This document shows, one piece after another, positions 16,087 to 24,315 of a stretch of DNA of 35,610 nt. Within the stretch, counting starts at the first letter, position 1, and the number at the start of each line of letters is the position of its first letter. The position numbers and the translations under genes are program-made. Below the pieces are notes generated by a model. It saw only the letters and a list, made by a program, of their open reading frames with translations, was not told where the DNA came from and ran no database searches. Source of the DNA: an uncultured Bacteroides sp. (GTDB lineage Bacteria > Bacteroidota > Bacteroidia > Bacteroidales > Bacteroidaceae); assembly GCA_945607605.1 (NCBI GenBank), contig CALYZE010000025.1:1-35610 (forward strand). Direction: 5' to 3'.

Positions 16087-17919
16087 TTACTCGCCTAAAT
16101 AATACGATGGCACCGGTGCCTGCGGATATCCCATACTACGATGAGCTACATAGCTACGATATAATGGATCTTGCATCAACGTTACACGACGGTCACGAGC
16201 AGGACTATTAGTACGATATATACGTAATTCTCCCGGTAAAGCAGTGATCAATTCTTCGCGCCAATCACCTTCCATGTCTGCTATCATGAGAATATCTCCT
16301 TCTATACCTTCAGTCAAAACTTCACCCCTCCATTTCCAAACACTTTGTTGGCGACCGTTGGAAGAAGAACTTGCGCCCCAACGATTATCATCTCCTTTGA
16401 AAGTTTCACGTAATAGGTCGGCATCCCACCAAATCCAGTTACGACAACCGGGAACTTCTTCATTGGCGACGTTCAGTTTCTTTCCATCAGATGTCAGAAG
16501 ATATTTATCAGTACTACCACCTTTGCGATCCTCGCTGGCAAAACATTCCAAACCGGGGTGAGCAGAATCAAAATCAGCAACCATACCATCGCCTACATGG
16601 AAGGTGGTTTGTCCGATGCCCCAAATTAGTTTTCCGGTTTTGGCATCTACTACAGAAACACCACGACCATCTTCATTCTTGGGCTCACTAACCATAAAAA
16701 CTTGCATGCCTTCCATATCGGGACGCAATTTGCAAAGGTAGGACTTATCGCTATGTCCTAAACCGGAAGACCACAGCAGAGTACCATTATCATCGAGGGT
16801 ACAAGAGCCTAACATGACTTCGTCGCGTCCGTCACCATCGACATCTGCCGCCACCATGCTATGAGCACCCATGCTGCGGACAAGCGGATTCTCTTCGTCA
16901 CCGTCCCAACGCCAGGCCCGTTGCAGTTTGCCATCTTTCAGCATCCAGGCATCTACAACCATTAGTTTGTATGTGCCGCGTGCCGACAGAATATAAGGAG
17001 TCTTTCCATCCAAATAGGCAACACCCATCTGATTACGATTCTGACGTATAAGGTTACCGTAACGGTCGTTACGTTCGGGCCAGTCCACACGGTCTATCTG
17101 CTTCCCGGTCATGCCATCAAGTACGGAGAGATATTCACTGCCGCCACAAACACGACCTTTATCATTTTTTATATAATCATCCCCAGCTGTCTTGATAGCT
17201 ACTTCCGCTTTCCCGTCACCGTCAAAATCGTAAACAATAAAAGGAGAATACCAGATGCCAGGTTCAATGCCGGGACCCATATCGTAAGTCCACAGATAAG
17301 TGCCATCACTCAGATAAGCAGAGATTTTGAACGTTTTTCCGGTAGTGTCGCCCGGCATACCGGGGTCTACATTGCTTTCGGGAGTACGGATGATATAGTC
17401 ATAAGTACCGTCACCATTCAAATCGGCAAGAGCTATCTTACCGGCTTTTACTCCGTCGTGCAGACGAATGGATGTATATTGTTTTAAATCGGGAAGTATC
17501 ACTTCCTTTTTGTCCGAAGCAGTAGGTTTCTGTCCTTTCACAATTGCTTCCACCCAATAAGAAGCTTGCTCAGCAGGAGTAGCATCTACAAAATCACAAG
17601 TCCGGGAAATGGGTTTGGAGGAGAGGCGACGAACTTTACCGTCCGCTTTCCGATACACATGAAAACCTGTTGTTGGAGCATCAGAGGCAAGCAAGCGCCA
17701 ACTTAAATAAACGGATTTTCCATCTTGTGAGGGAACAACCGTAAGCCCGCGATTTAATTTTTCTACGACTCGTTCTTGGGCAAATCCTTCAACCGGCGGT
17801 TTAGATTCATGCTTGGGATTTAGAATTTCCCAATAATAATGTCTTTCTAGCGGATCTTGAGCATACAATGCATAAACAGAAAGACAGAGCATTACCAACG
17901 TATAAATGTATTTTTTCAT
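16087..17919 (-). CDS. PL11 rhamnogalacturonan lyase
   Basis: This enzyme cleaves the alpha-1,4 bond between rhamnose and galacturonate in the RG-I backbone by beta-elimination, leaving unsaturated galacturonate for the GH105 enzymes. The start chosen here (MKKYIYTLVM, 610 aa) gives a clean signal peptide ending LYAQ. The longer open frame back to 18024 would overlap the preceding gene and place the signal internally. The domain order is that of family 11: an N-terminal beta-sandwich (about 40-140), then an eight-bladed propeller rich in calcium-type DxDxDG loops (ADLNGDGTYDYI, YDFDGDGKAEVAIKT, AADVDGDGRDEVMLG). The conserved C-terminal region has WWDADLLRE and ADMEGDWREELITALPGELRIY-type segments. 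It lacks a lipobox, so it is probably periplasmic. It sits 38 bp after GH106 in operon B. Confidence 0.94.
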   Translation of the reverse strand: MKKYIYTLVMLCLSVYALYAQDPLERHYYWEILNPKHESKPPVEGFAQERVVEKLNRGLTVVPSQDGKSVYLSWRLLASDAPTTGFHVYRKADGKVRRLSSKPISRTCDFVDATPAEQASYWVEAIVKGQKPTASDKKEVILPDLKQYTSIRLHDGVKAGKIALADLNGDGTYDYIIRTPESNVDPGMPGDTTGKTFKISAYLSDGTYLWTYDMGPGIEPGIWYSPFIVYDFDGDGKAEVAIKTAGDDYIKNDKGRVCGGSEYLSVLDGMTGKQIDRVDWPERNDRYGNLIRQNRNQMGVAYLDGKTPYILSARGTYKLMVVDAWMLKDGKLQRAWRWDGDEENPLVRSMGAHSMVAADVDGDGRDEVMLGSCTLDDNGTLLWSSGLGHSDKSYLCKLRPDMEGMQVFMVSEPKNEDGRGVSVVDAKTGKLIWGIGQTTFHVGDGMVADFDSAHPGLECFASEDRKGGSTDKYLLTSDGKKLNVANEEVPGCRNWIWWDADLLRETFKGDDNRWGASSSSNGRQQSVWKWRGEVLTEGIEGDILMIADMEGDWREELITALPGELRIYRTNSPARDRRVTLMQDPLYRSYVAHRSMGYPQAPVPSYYLGE

Positions 17920-17957
17920 TATAGTTATATCTAGAACTCTGATATATAATAACTTTC

Positions 17958-20738
17958 TTACTTCAAACTCTTCATCGGCATCATTTTCACCGGACCAAGT
18001 AATCCACTTGACATGGGACCCCAACCAGCATAGGTACCATTTGTGTTACTCGAACCCAATGCTGCAATATTGACATTCTTGAAAATACGCCATACTTCGC
18101 CACGACGATCCATATCGGCAATGCGATTAGCAGGCAGATTGGTTACCTCCACTTCTAAAATATTTTTGCCGGGACGCAGGTATTGACCGACCATACACTG
18201 GTAAGGAACAGCCCAAAGCGTGGCAACTTCCTTACCATTGATACGAACACGTGCACTTTCACGAACATCACCCAAAGAAAGCATCCAGTTTTCTGCGGAA
18301 GCAGAATCCTCTACATGGAAGGTCGTTGTATAGCAAGCCGTTCCCATCGTAGTGGTAGCTCCATCGAAAGACAAATCAGTCCATGAACCAAGAGAGACGG
18401 ATTCGGGAACATTTTTTACAGCCGGAGCACTTTCTATAAAACGGAAATCCCATTTTTGTGCAAATGTTTCGCATAAGGTACCTGATTTGCCCTCACAAAT
18501 CGGCGAATAGTATTTCCAATCTTCAGCTTGTACATTTGCCTCCGTATATGTTTTCAGAATTATTGATTCTCCCGAAGTTAGTTGCAAGAATACTTCCGTT
18601 TTACCATCCTTCTGACGCAAACGAGCCTTACCTGATGTTCCGTTCATCGGATTGAAAAGCATAGCCGAACGGGCAGATACAGCCAGAGGCACCCACCCCT
18701 CAGTATCTTTGTCCGTCAATGCCGAAATGAAGTAATGATATCCATCAGTATTTGAGCGGCGGATGCAGCTTAAGTCAAAAGTCGTTTTCATCGCTTCGGG
18801 AGTAGCAGGAGTTTGTGCCAATGTGGTAGCATAGTTTGTTCCGAAAAGAATGCGTTCCTTTTGATTCTTAATCTGCACCAGTGTCTTTTGGAATGCAGCA
18901 CGGCGTTCCATCAATGAAGCACCACCCGGCACATCTTCGGGGTATTGGTCAAGAAATACAATCGTTGCACCTTGTTCCGCCAAAGTTTGCAGTTTAGCAA
19001 GCACATCCTCCGGCATCAATCTTGCCCCGGGAATAACCATTGCTTTATAAGCGACACCTCCCGAAGTCACAATCTTCCCGTTGCGACATTGAGCTGTACG
19101 AATAAAGTTATCAGAAATATAGTCCATATCATAGCCGGCATCATTAATGCGATGTACTACCTCTATAAAACCTGGAGCACGTTTTGCCATACTATGAATA
19201 TCAAACATCAGCAGACGACCATTCTGTTCATGCCACATATCATAAACCGGCAAATAAACCAAAAAATCATTATCAGGCTGTCCCATTTGCAAGAAACTTT
19301 GGCAGCGAGTAATGTAATTAAAGAAAGCAGGCGCATCTCTCCAGATACTGTTTGTCGGACTCATATCTACAGTTGCATAAAATTTCCACCCCGGCCAGGC
19401 AGCTTCAACAGGAGAATAGGTAATACCATGAAAATACGTATGATTGACACCCGACACGAACAAGAGGTCGATATCCGGTTTGCATTGTGACAAAGAAGTA
19501 CGGAAATGTTCCGTCAACCAGGTAAATGTCTCCGAAGAAGTATAAGGTTTTCCAGCAATATGTGCTCCGGAAGATGCATACTTCAACATGGAAAGATCTG
19601 AGTCATTAGGACGTGTGATAGAGTCCTTTCGCAGGCCACGAATGTCAAAATTCGACAAACCGTATCCTTCACATTCGGGTACATCTACAGAAGCATAAAT
19701 ATCTATCAAGTTACCAGGTGATCCATGCCCTTGGTTGCGCGTCCTCGAACCATGTTTATTAGCCCAGCCTGTCCATTGGCTAGTAAAGTTTTCCTGAAGT
19801 AGTTCGGCAAGAGTTTCACGGTAATCACTGATTAGACGACGAGTAGCATCAGTGCGTTCACCTTCATCCAGAAATTCGGGTAAACATTCTTCCAATTTAT
19901 AACCACGACGGACAGCGAATTGGTCGAACAAATCGTCTGTCCAGTCACCACCGTAGACTTCGTAAGAATCATTAAAGAAGTTATTGGGATAGGGAGTATC
20001 AGTGGAAAATGCACGTTCAAAGCGTCCCAAGTAATTAGCCACAGCTTCTTTTGAAAAATGATTCATCACATAACCTTCACCCCCAGGAGCAGCACGTTTC
20101 ACTTGTTGAAAGGTTTTCCCAACAAAAGCAGCAATAATACGCCACTTGCCTTTTGGAGCTTTCCATTGCAACATATCATCTTTTACCAGTGAAGTCAAGT
20201 CGATACAACGCAGTTCTTTCTTCCCCCCCGCTGATAAGATATTGTAAGCCATCAAACGGCTCAGTCGGGCATAAGGGCGCTGTTTTTCATCCGGTACCAG
20301 AATCTTCTCTTTGAGTCTCTCTCCACCTTTCAATGTATATTCGCTGATTAAGAGTTTGCAGGCAGCATCTTTTATTGACACTTCGGGACCGCCAAAAGGC
20401 CAACCCGTTCCGGCATTCATATCGATTTTCATACCGAGGCGTGCAGCTTCACTTTCTGTGTGGCGAAGCATTTCCATCCACTGCGGAGAAAGAAACGAGA
20501 TATCATTAGCATCATTACCTTGTACTCCATAAATGGGAGTGATTTCCATAGTCCCCATACCAGCCTTAGCATATTCTTGCAGATTGTGGGTAAGATTAGC
20601 TTTATCTACTGCACTTCCCATCCACCACCAACGAGCGGCGGGCTTTGCATCAATCTTCACTTCCGGCCATGATGTACTTTGAGCAAACACCATTCCAGTA
20701 GCCAAAGAAGCGATCAAAAGAAGAATTTGTTTTTTCAT
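17958..20738 (-). CDS. GH106 alpha-L-rhamnosidase
   Basis: This enzyme removes terminal L-rhamnose from pectic oligosaccharides, here most likely from RG-I backbone fragments after GH105 has removed the unsaturated galacturonate. The 926-residue protein has a signal peptide (about 1-19, ending VFAQ). The N-terminal family block PAARWWWMGSAVDKANLTHNL is abbreviated at about 33-53, and the catalytic domain includes NDSYEVYGGDWT and KPYTSSETFTWL, the latter holding a probable catalytic Glu. A C-terminal beta-sandwich resembling a GH2 sugar-binding domain (about 790-915) has RVRINGKEVATLWAVPY and ILEVEVTNLPANRIADMDRRG-type features. Its start is one base from the stop of the upstream GH105, so the two are probably translationally coupled. 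This fits consecutive steps, since GH105 exposes rhamnose and GH106 releases it. Confidence 0.93.
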   Translation of the reverse strand: MKKQILLLIASLATGMVFAQSTSWPEVKIDAKPAARWWWMGSAVDKANLTHNLQEYAKAGMGTMEITPIYGVQGNDANDISFLSPQWMEMLRHTESEAARLGMKIDMNAGTGWPFGGPEVSIKDAACKLLISEYTLKGGERLKEKILVPDEKQRPYARLSRLMAYNILSAGGKKELRCIDLTSLVKDDMLQWKAPKGKWRIIAAFVGKTFQQVKRAAPGGEGYVMNHFSKEAVANYLGRFERAFSTDTPYPNNFFNDSYEVYGGDWTDDLFDQFAVRRGYKLEECLPEFLDEGERTDATRRLISDYRETLAELLQENFTSQWTGWANKHGSRTRNQGHGSPGNLIDIYASVDVPECEGYGLSNFDIRGLRKDSITRPNDSDLSMLKYASSGAHIAGKPYTSSETFTWLTEHFRTSLSQCKPDIDLLFVSGVNHTYFHGITYSPVEAAWPGWKFYATVDMSPTNSIWRDAPAFFNYITRCQSFLQMGQPDNDFLVYLPVYDMWHEQNGRLLMFDIHSMAKRAPGFIEVVHRINDAGYDMDYISDNFIRTAQCRNGKIVTSGGVAYKAMVIPGARLMPEDVLAKLQTLAEQGATIVFLDQYPEDVPGGASLMERRAAFQKTLVQIKNQKERILFGTNYATTLAQTPATPEAMKTTFDLSCIRRSNTDGYHYFISALTDKDTEGWVPLAVSARSAMLFNPMNGTSGKARLRQKDGKTEVFLQLTSGESIILKTYTEANVQAEDWKYYSPICEGKSGTLCETFAQKWDFRFIESAPAVKNVPESVSLGSWTDLSFDGATTTMGTACYTTTFHVEDSASAENWMLSLGDVRESARVRINGKEVATLWAVPYQCMVGQYLRPGKNILEVEVTNLPANRIADMDRRGEVWRIFKNVNIAALGSSNTNGTYAGWGPMSSGLLGPVKMMPMKSLK

Positions 20739-20739
20739 A

Positions 20740-21942
20740 TTATTCTTTGTTAGATTTTTCCAGTTCTAAACATCCCATAATGAGTGGGCCTGTTGCTTTT
20801 GCGTCGTTATCCCGCATCTTTTCACCTATATAATATTCAAAACTACCGTCGCGATACGGATTCCCACCTAAACCTCCTACCTGACAGCAACGGGTCAAAG
20901 TCAGGGTACCATCCGAATTCTCAATGAGTAGTTTATCTTTCAAACCTTGCAATGCTTTTTCCGCCACTGCACGATATTTAGCATCAATGTATCCTTTGTT
21001 TACCGCTTTGGCATAACCGTACATACATTGTGTAGTTACTGACGCCTCGGGAAAGTTTCCTTTACGTGTTGGTTGATCAATTACTTGATACCACAAACCA
21101 TCTTTATCCTGATATTTCGGCAATGCGTCTGCCAATCCTTTGATATAACCAACCATTTCAGTACGTCCCGGATGATTCTCCGGAATATAATCCAGTGCAT
21201 CTACCAAAGCCATAAACCACCAGCCGATACTACGTCCCCAAAAATTGGGCGAATGCCCTGTCTTCGGATTAGCCCAACGCTGACTTTTGCTTTCGTCCCA
21301 AGCATGATGATACAAACCAGTTTTTGCATCATAAGTATGCTTGTGGCAAAGGAGAAATTGTTTCACGGCTTCGTCTATCCATTCCGTTTGATTGAATTCA
21401 GCACCATATTGTGCCATAAACGGAGATGCCATGTACAAACCATCCAGCCACATCTGATGCTGATAGATCAATTTGTGCCAGAAACCGCCTTCCAATGTAC
21501 GAGGTTGGTTTTTCAGCTGACGGACAAGCATGTCCATCGCTTTCTTATATCGCGGGTCACTCGTCTCCCGATACAGGTCAAATAAAACTTTACCTGAATT
21601 GATGTAATCCAAGTTATAAGTTGCCATATCGTACAGATGTATTTCTCCCTGTTCATTAATCAATGAATCAGCCCATTGCTTTACGTAATCATAGTAACGG
21701 CGATCGCCTGTGGTTTTCCAGACTTGCAACATGGCGCAACATCCCACGCCTTGTGCATAACCAAAGAATAAGCGCTTGCCATGATCCAATTGATAAGCTT
21801 GCGGAAAGCGTACCATTTCAGAGTCAGCAAAGCGGCATGCATAAGAAGAGGAAGAGTTTTTTGCATGCAGAGATTCGTTCGCCGTTATCGTACACAAGAC
21901 AAAAAATAAAAGAATGATTGATTGAGCAAAGAATTTTTTCAT
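20740..21942 (-). CDS. GH105 unsaturated rhamnogalacturonyl hydrolase (YteR/YesR type)
   Basis: This enzyme removes the 4,5-unsaturated galacturonate that PL11 leaves on rhamnogalacturonan oligosaccharides. The preferred start (MKKFFAQSII, 400 aa) begins with a signal peptide. The open frame reaches 22032, but the extra 30 residues are not signal-like and would run over the predicted promoter at 22010-22017. The active-site blocks match characterised YteR-type enzymes: NLDYINSGK with Asp112 and QMWLDGLYMASPF with Asp167 correspond to the two catalytic-site aspartates of Bacillus YteR. GRSIGWWFMALVDALDYIPENHP is a further family block (given here in part). It is the first gene of operon B, one base ahead of GH106, and PL11 follows. 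Its sequence is much closer to the YteR group than the GH105 in the rhamnose operon is. Confidence 0.93.
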   Translation of the reverse strand: MKKFFAQSIILLFFVLCTITANESLHAKNSSSSYACRFADSEMVRFPQAYQLDHGKRLFFGYAQGVGCCAMLQVWKTTGDRRYYDYVKQWADSLINEQGEIHLYDMATYNLDYINSGKVLFDLYRETSDPRYKKAMDMLVRQLKNQPRTLEGGFWHKLIYQHQMWLDGLYMASPFMAQYGAEFNQTEWIDEAVKQFLLCHKHTYDAKTGLYHHAWDESKSQRWANPKTGHSPNFWGRSIGWWFMALVDALDYIPENHPGRTEMVGYIKGLADALPKYQDKDGLWYQVIDQPTRKGNFPEASVTTQCMYGYAKAVNKGYIDAKYRAVAEKALQGLKDKLLIENSDGTLTLTRCCQVGGLGGNPYRDGSFEYYIGEKMRDNDAKATGPLIMGCLELEKSNKE

Positions 21943-22009
21943 GTGCTTTAAATAGTTTGATTTTAAAATAAAATACCCAGAATGATGAAGTTGCCAATGA
22001 CTGACGCTG

Positions 22010-22017
22010 CAAAAGTA
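22010..22017 (-). promoter_or_regulatory. Predicted -7 box of the operon B promoter (GH105-GH106-PL11)
   Basis: The minus strand reads TACTTTTG, an exact TAnnTTTG match, about 68 nt upstream of the GH105 ATG at 21942. The surrounding ACGCTGCAAAAGTA (plus strand, 22004-22017) recurs with one change before the operon A GH2 gene at 28504-28517. No -33 box is visible at 19-21 bp. Confidence 0.6.
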
Positions 22018-22047
22018 AGAAGATTCTCCCAAACTACCTCTTGTTGT

Positions 22048-22079
22048 TTTGGCAGTTCTATTATTGTTTTTGCCTTTAT
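22048..22079 (-). promoter_or_regulatory. Predicted activator site of operon B: tandem TTTG half-sites 21 bp apart
   Basis: On the plus strand, TTTGGCAG begins at 22048 and TTTGCC begins at 22069, with TATT at 22062-22065. The start is 30 bp from the -7 box. This reproduces the arrangement at susC and rhaB, although bases outside the TTTG, C, G and TATT positions have diverged. Confidence 0.45.
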
Positions 22080-22237
22080 ATGCCTTCTAATACTAGCATG
22101 CTACCGGACAAAAGTTGGTTTCCTTATGATCCATAAGTTTCTTTCTACCTATCAATTCTTAAAACAAAGGTTATATTCCAAGTCTTTCTTATATTGCAGG
22201 TAACATCTTATTACAGAGAGAACTACAAAAACATGAG

Positions 22238-22275
22238 TAAAAATAACCTATCGAAAGCCAGAGGCTAATAGGTTA
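22238..22275 (-). terminator. Intrinsic terminator of operon A (after GH28)
   Basis: On the minus strand, TAACCTAT (22275-22268) and ATAGGTTA (22251-22244) form an 8-bp stem with an inner AGCC/GGCT stem around a 3-nt loop, followed by a T-rich ATTTTTAC run. It lies about 48 bp beyond the upstream GH28 stop codon and would separate operon A from operon B. Confidence 0.65.
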
Positions 22276-22322
22276 GTCATTTAAATTTAGGAACAGCATC
22301 GTTTGGGGTTGATTTGTGCGTC

Positions 22323-23726
22323 TTATTCTTTCAGCGTATTTACAAACTCCACTCCCTCTGCATCCTCCATCACAAAAAGCGGTCGTCCGTCCGGCTGTTC
22401 GTAATGGAAACGAACGCCGTCTAAAGTGATGTTCTTTGCATGGCGAATATAAAAACCTTTAGCAGGAATGGTACCGAACATCCACGGTTCGGGATAGGCT
22501 TTTTCCTGTTCGGGTACTGTACGTTTGCCGTCTTCTTCACTAAATCCTCCTTTATAGTAGAGGTGAATATTACTCAAGGTCACATCTTCAATACAAGCCC
22601 CGGGCACGCCGCTAATGATGGAAGCATAGCGACTATCTGCATTCCACACATTGACATTGTTGATTAAAATGCGCTTCATTGTGCCTACAGGAGTACCTTC
22701 GGGACTACGCATACGGGCTCCCAGTCGAAGGAATATAGGTGCATTCACAATGTTGCGCATCGTGATGTTGCTGATAACAATATCTTCCAACTGTCCGCCA
22801 TCTACGGTTTCCAAAGCCAATCCGCGGCAATGCTCGAAGATGCAGTTAGTGATAGCTATATTACGGAAACCACCGCTACTTTCAGTACCAAATTTGATTC
22901 GTCCGGTACGTCCACCGTGGTCGGGAGCTTGGGGTTCGTCTAGTTGCCAGGTGGCGGCAAGTACACTGCCTTTGTCGTAACCACTCACAAGACAATCACT
23001 GATAGTAACATTCTCAGTATCTTGAAAATGACCCAGAGCGTAAGACGCCTTCAGCACAATAGCATCATCCCAAGGTGCATTGACCGTGCATTGACTGATA
23101 CGTACGTTGCGGCAACAATCTATATCAAAACCATCACGGTTGGTATCTACTTTCAAATTCAGCAGAGAGAGGTGATCTATGCCTGTAGCAAGCAGAGCAA
23201 AGTGTCCACAATGAAGCATAGAGATATCTTTGATGGTCACATTCTTGCACTCTTTTAAAGCGATAGCTTTATTACCTACACCGGGCAAACGACTTTCCTC
23301 CCTTGTCAATCCTTTGCCATAAATCAACCCAAAACCACTGATGGTAATATTTTCGAGCCCTATGCCCCAAATAAGGGAATTTTGCCAATGACTATGACCA
23401 AAATCCTGATAGGAGTTATGTAGATTGGTTTCTGCAGCATCATATCCACCCTTTTCTCCGGGGAAGGCAGCTACCAAACGGGCACCCTGTTCCAGATAAA
23501 GATGGATGTGACTTTTCAATCGAATGGAATAACAAGCATATTCTCCGGCAGGTATATATACGGTACCACCACCTGATTGGGAAGCAGCTTCAATAGCACG
23601 GTTGATGGCGGGAGAGTCTATAGCACTCCCATCAGCTTTAGCACCGAAATCCTTTACATTATAGATAGTAGCTTGCAAGCCAAAGCTAACCATGGATAAA
23701 CTGATTAAAAAGAAGAATCGCTTCAT
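22323..23726 (-). CDS. GH28 family glycosidase, exo-galacturonidase-like
   Basis: This 467-residue right-handed beta-helix enzyme has a signal peptide (about 1-19, ending GLQA) and no lipobox, so it is probably periplasmic. The N-terminal block is [20 protein letters not shown] (22-41). Active-site equivalents are NRDGFDID (196-203), [11 protein letters not shown] (218-228) and [15 protein letters not shown] (272-286). The usual GHG motif is not present in its standard form. This variant pattern sets it apart from the lipoprotein GH28 at 14307-15830 and suggests an exo-acting enzyme on rhamnogalacturonan oligosaccharides. Its ATG overlaps the end of the upstream 192-aa gene by 4 bp, so translation is probably coupled. 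It is the last gene of operon A. Family assignment is firm; exact linkage specificity is inferred. Confidence 0.88.
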   Translation of the reverse strand: MKRFFFLISLSMVSFGLQATIYNVKDFGAKADGSAIDSPAINRAIEAASQSGGGTVYIPAGEYACYSIRLKSHIHLYLEQGARLVAAFPGEKGGYDAAETNLHNSYQDFGHSHWQNSLIWGIGLENITISGFGLIYGKGLTREESRLPGVGNKAIALKECKNVTIKDISMLHCGHFALLATGIDHLSLLNLKVDTNRDGFDIDCCRNVRISQCTVNAPWDDAIVLKASYALGHFQDTENVTISDCLVSGYDKGSVLAATWQLDEPQAPDHGGRTGRIKFGTESSGGFRNIAITNCIFEHCRGLALETVDGGQLEDIVISNITMRNIVNAPIFLRLGARMRSPEGTPVGTMKRILINNVNVWNADSRYASIISGVPGACIEDVTLSNIHLYYKGGFSEEDGKRTVPEQEKAYPEPWMFGTIPAKGFYIRHAKNITLDGVRFHYEQPDGRPLFVMEDAEGVEFVNTLKE

Positions 23727-24301
23727 TTCGTTGAAATTTGATAAAAAAGAGATGGTAACATATAGTAATTATAGTCAGCTTTGACATTCTGCTGGTAAAA
23801 GCAAAAATACAGGGTGTTGTTTGATGTAAGAGGGTATCGCCCTACAAGCAAAGGACGCTCGGTACGTTTGCCGGAGTGGTAGAGCATCTGTGGATCATCG
23901 CTTTTATTTCCGTTACTTAGACGGATATCATCACCGGGAAGGATACCATGTACCGTGCGAAGTTTCATACTTTCACCATAATAGCAAGTGAAAGCCTGAC
24001 CTTCTATACTGAATACATTGACGGCGACATCGGGCTGACAATCACCAAAACTCCAATACAATGTATCGGCTTTGCATTTTTCGGTGACATTGACTTCAAG
24101 AATGAAGCCACGAGTATCGGGTAAGGCCTTCCAGTGGAAAGTAATGCCAGGGATGTCCTTATTAGCAGAAAGCCAGCGACTCGTCCTCCCCTCTCCTATG
24201 CCAAGGCGGAAAATGCCGGCAGGAGGAGTTAGGGATTGAGCTTGCAGCGTGATCAAACAGAACGTCAACAGGAAACAGGAAAGAAGTCGATGTTGTTGCA
24301 T
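23723..24301 (-). CDS. Secreted protein of unknown function (192 aa)
   Basis: I do not recognise a characterised family. The 192-residue product starts with a signal peptide (about 1-22, ending LQAQS). The mature part is a compact soluble domain with the feature blocks [16 protein letters not shown] (about 29-44), [22 protein letters not shown], a central [26 protein letters not shown] stretch (given in part) and a C-terminal [23 protein letters not shown] block. Its look is mostly beta-strand, and no catalytic motif can be named. From memory it recalls part of larger Bacteroides proteins with a DUF4450-type region; this is unverified, and if true the gene would be a stand-alone domain or a fragment. 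It is encoded between a CE12-type esterase (14 bp upstream) and a GH28 (4-bp overlap), so it is expressed with RG-I enzymes and may be an accessory or binding protein. Confidence 0.8.
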   Translation of the reverse strand: MQQHRLLSCFLLTFCLITLQAQSLTPPAGIFRLGIGEGRTSRWLSANKDIPGITFHWKALPDTRGFILEVNVTEKCKADTLYWSFGDCQPDVAVNVFSIEGQAFTCYYGESMKLRTVHGILPGDDIRLSNGNKSDDPQMLYHSGKRTERPLLVGRYPLTSNNTLYFCFYQQNVKADYNYYMLPSLFYQISTK

Positions 24302-24315
24302 GGTTTAAACATTTT

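Larger units (their letters stand above)
21943..22322. other. Gene-free spacer between operons A and B (380 bp)
   Basis: No coding sequence is supported here. The right side holds the terminator of operon A (22238-22275). The left side holds the promoter of operon B, with a -7 box at 22010-22017 and a tandem TTTG element at 22048-22079. The middle (about 22080-22235) is AT-rich, without further structure that can be named. Confidence 0.7.

Noticed and set aside
17920-18024. N-terminal extension of PL11 by 35 residues
   Set aside because: The extension overlaps the GH106 coding end and would bury the signal peptide. The start at 17919 gives a normal signal sequence.
18945-19490. Plus-strand open frame of 181 codons opposite GH106
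   Set aside because: It lies entirely within the GH106 catalytic domain and has a shadow-type composition with no domain or signal sequence.
21943-22032. N-terminal extension of the operon B GH105 by 30 residues
   Set aside because: It would include the predicted -7 box and push the signal peptide inward. The start at 21942 gives a standard MKK signal sequence.
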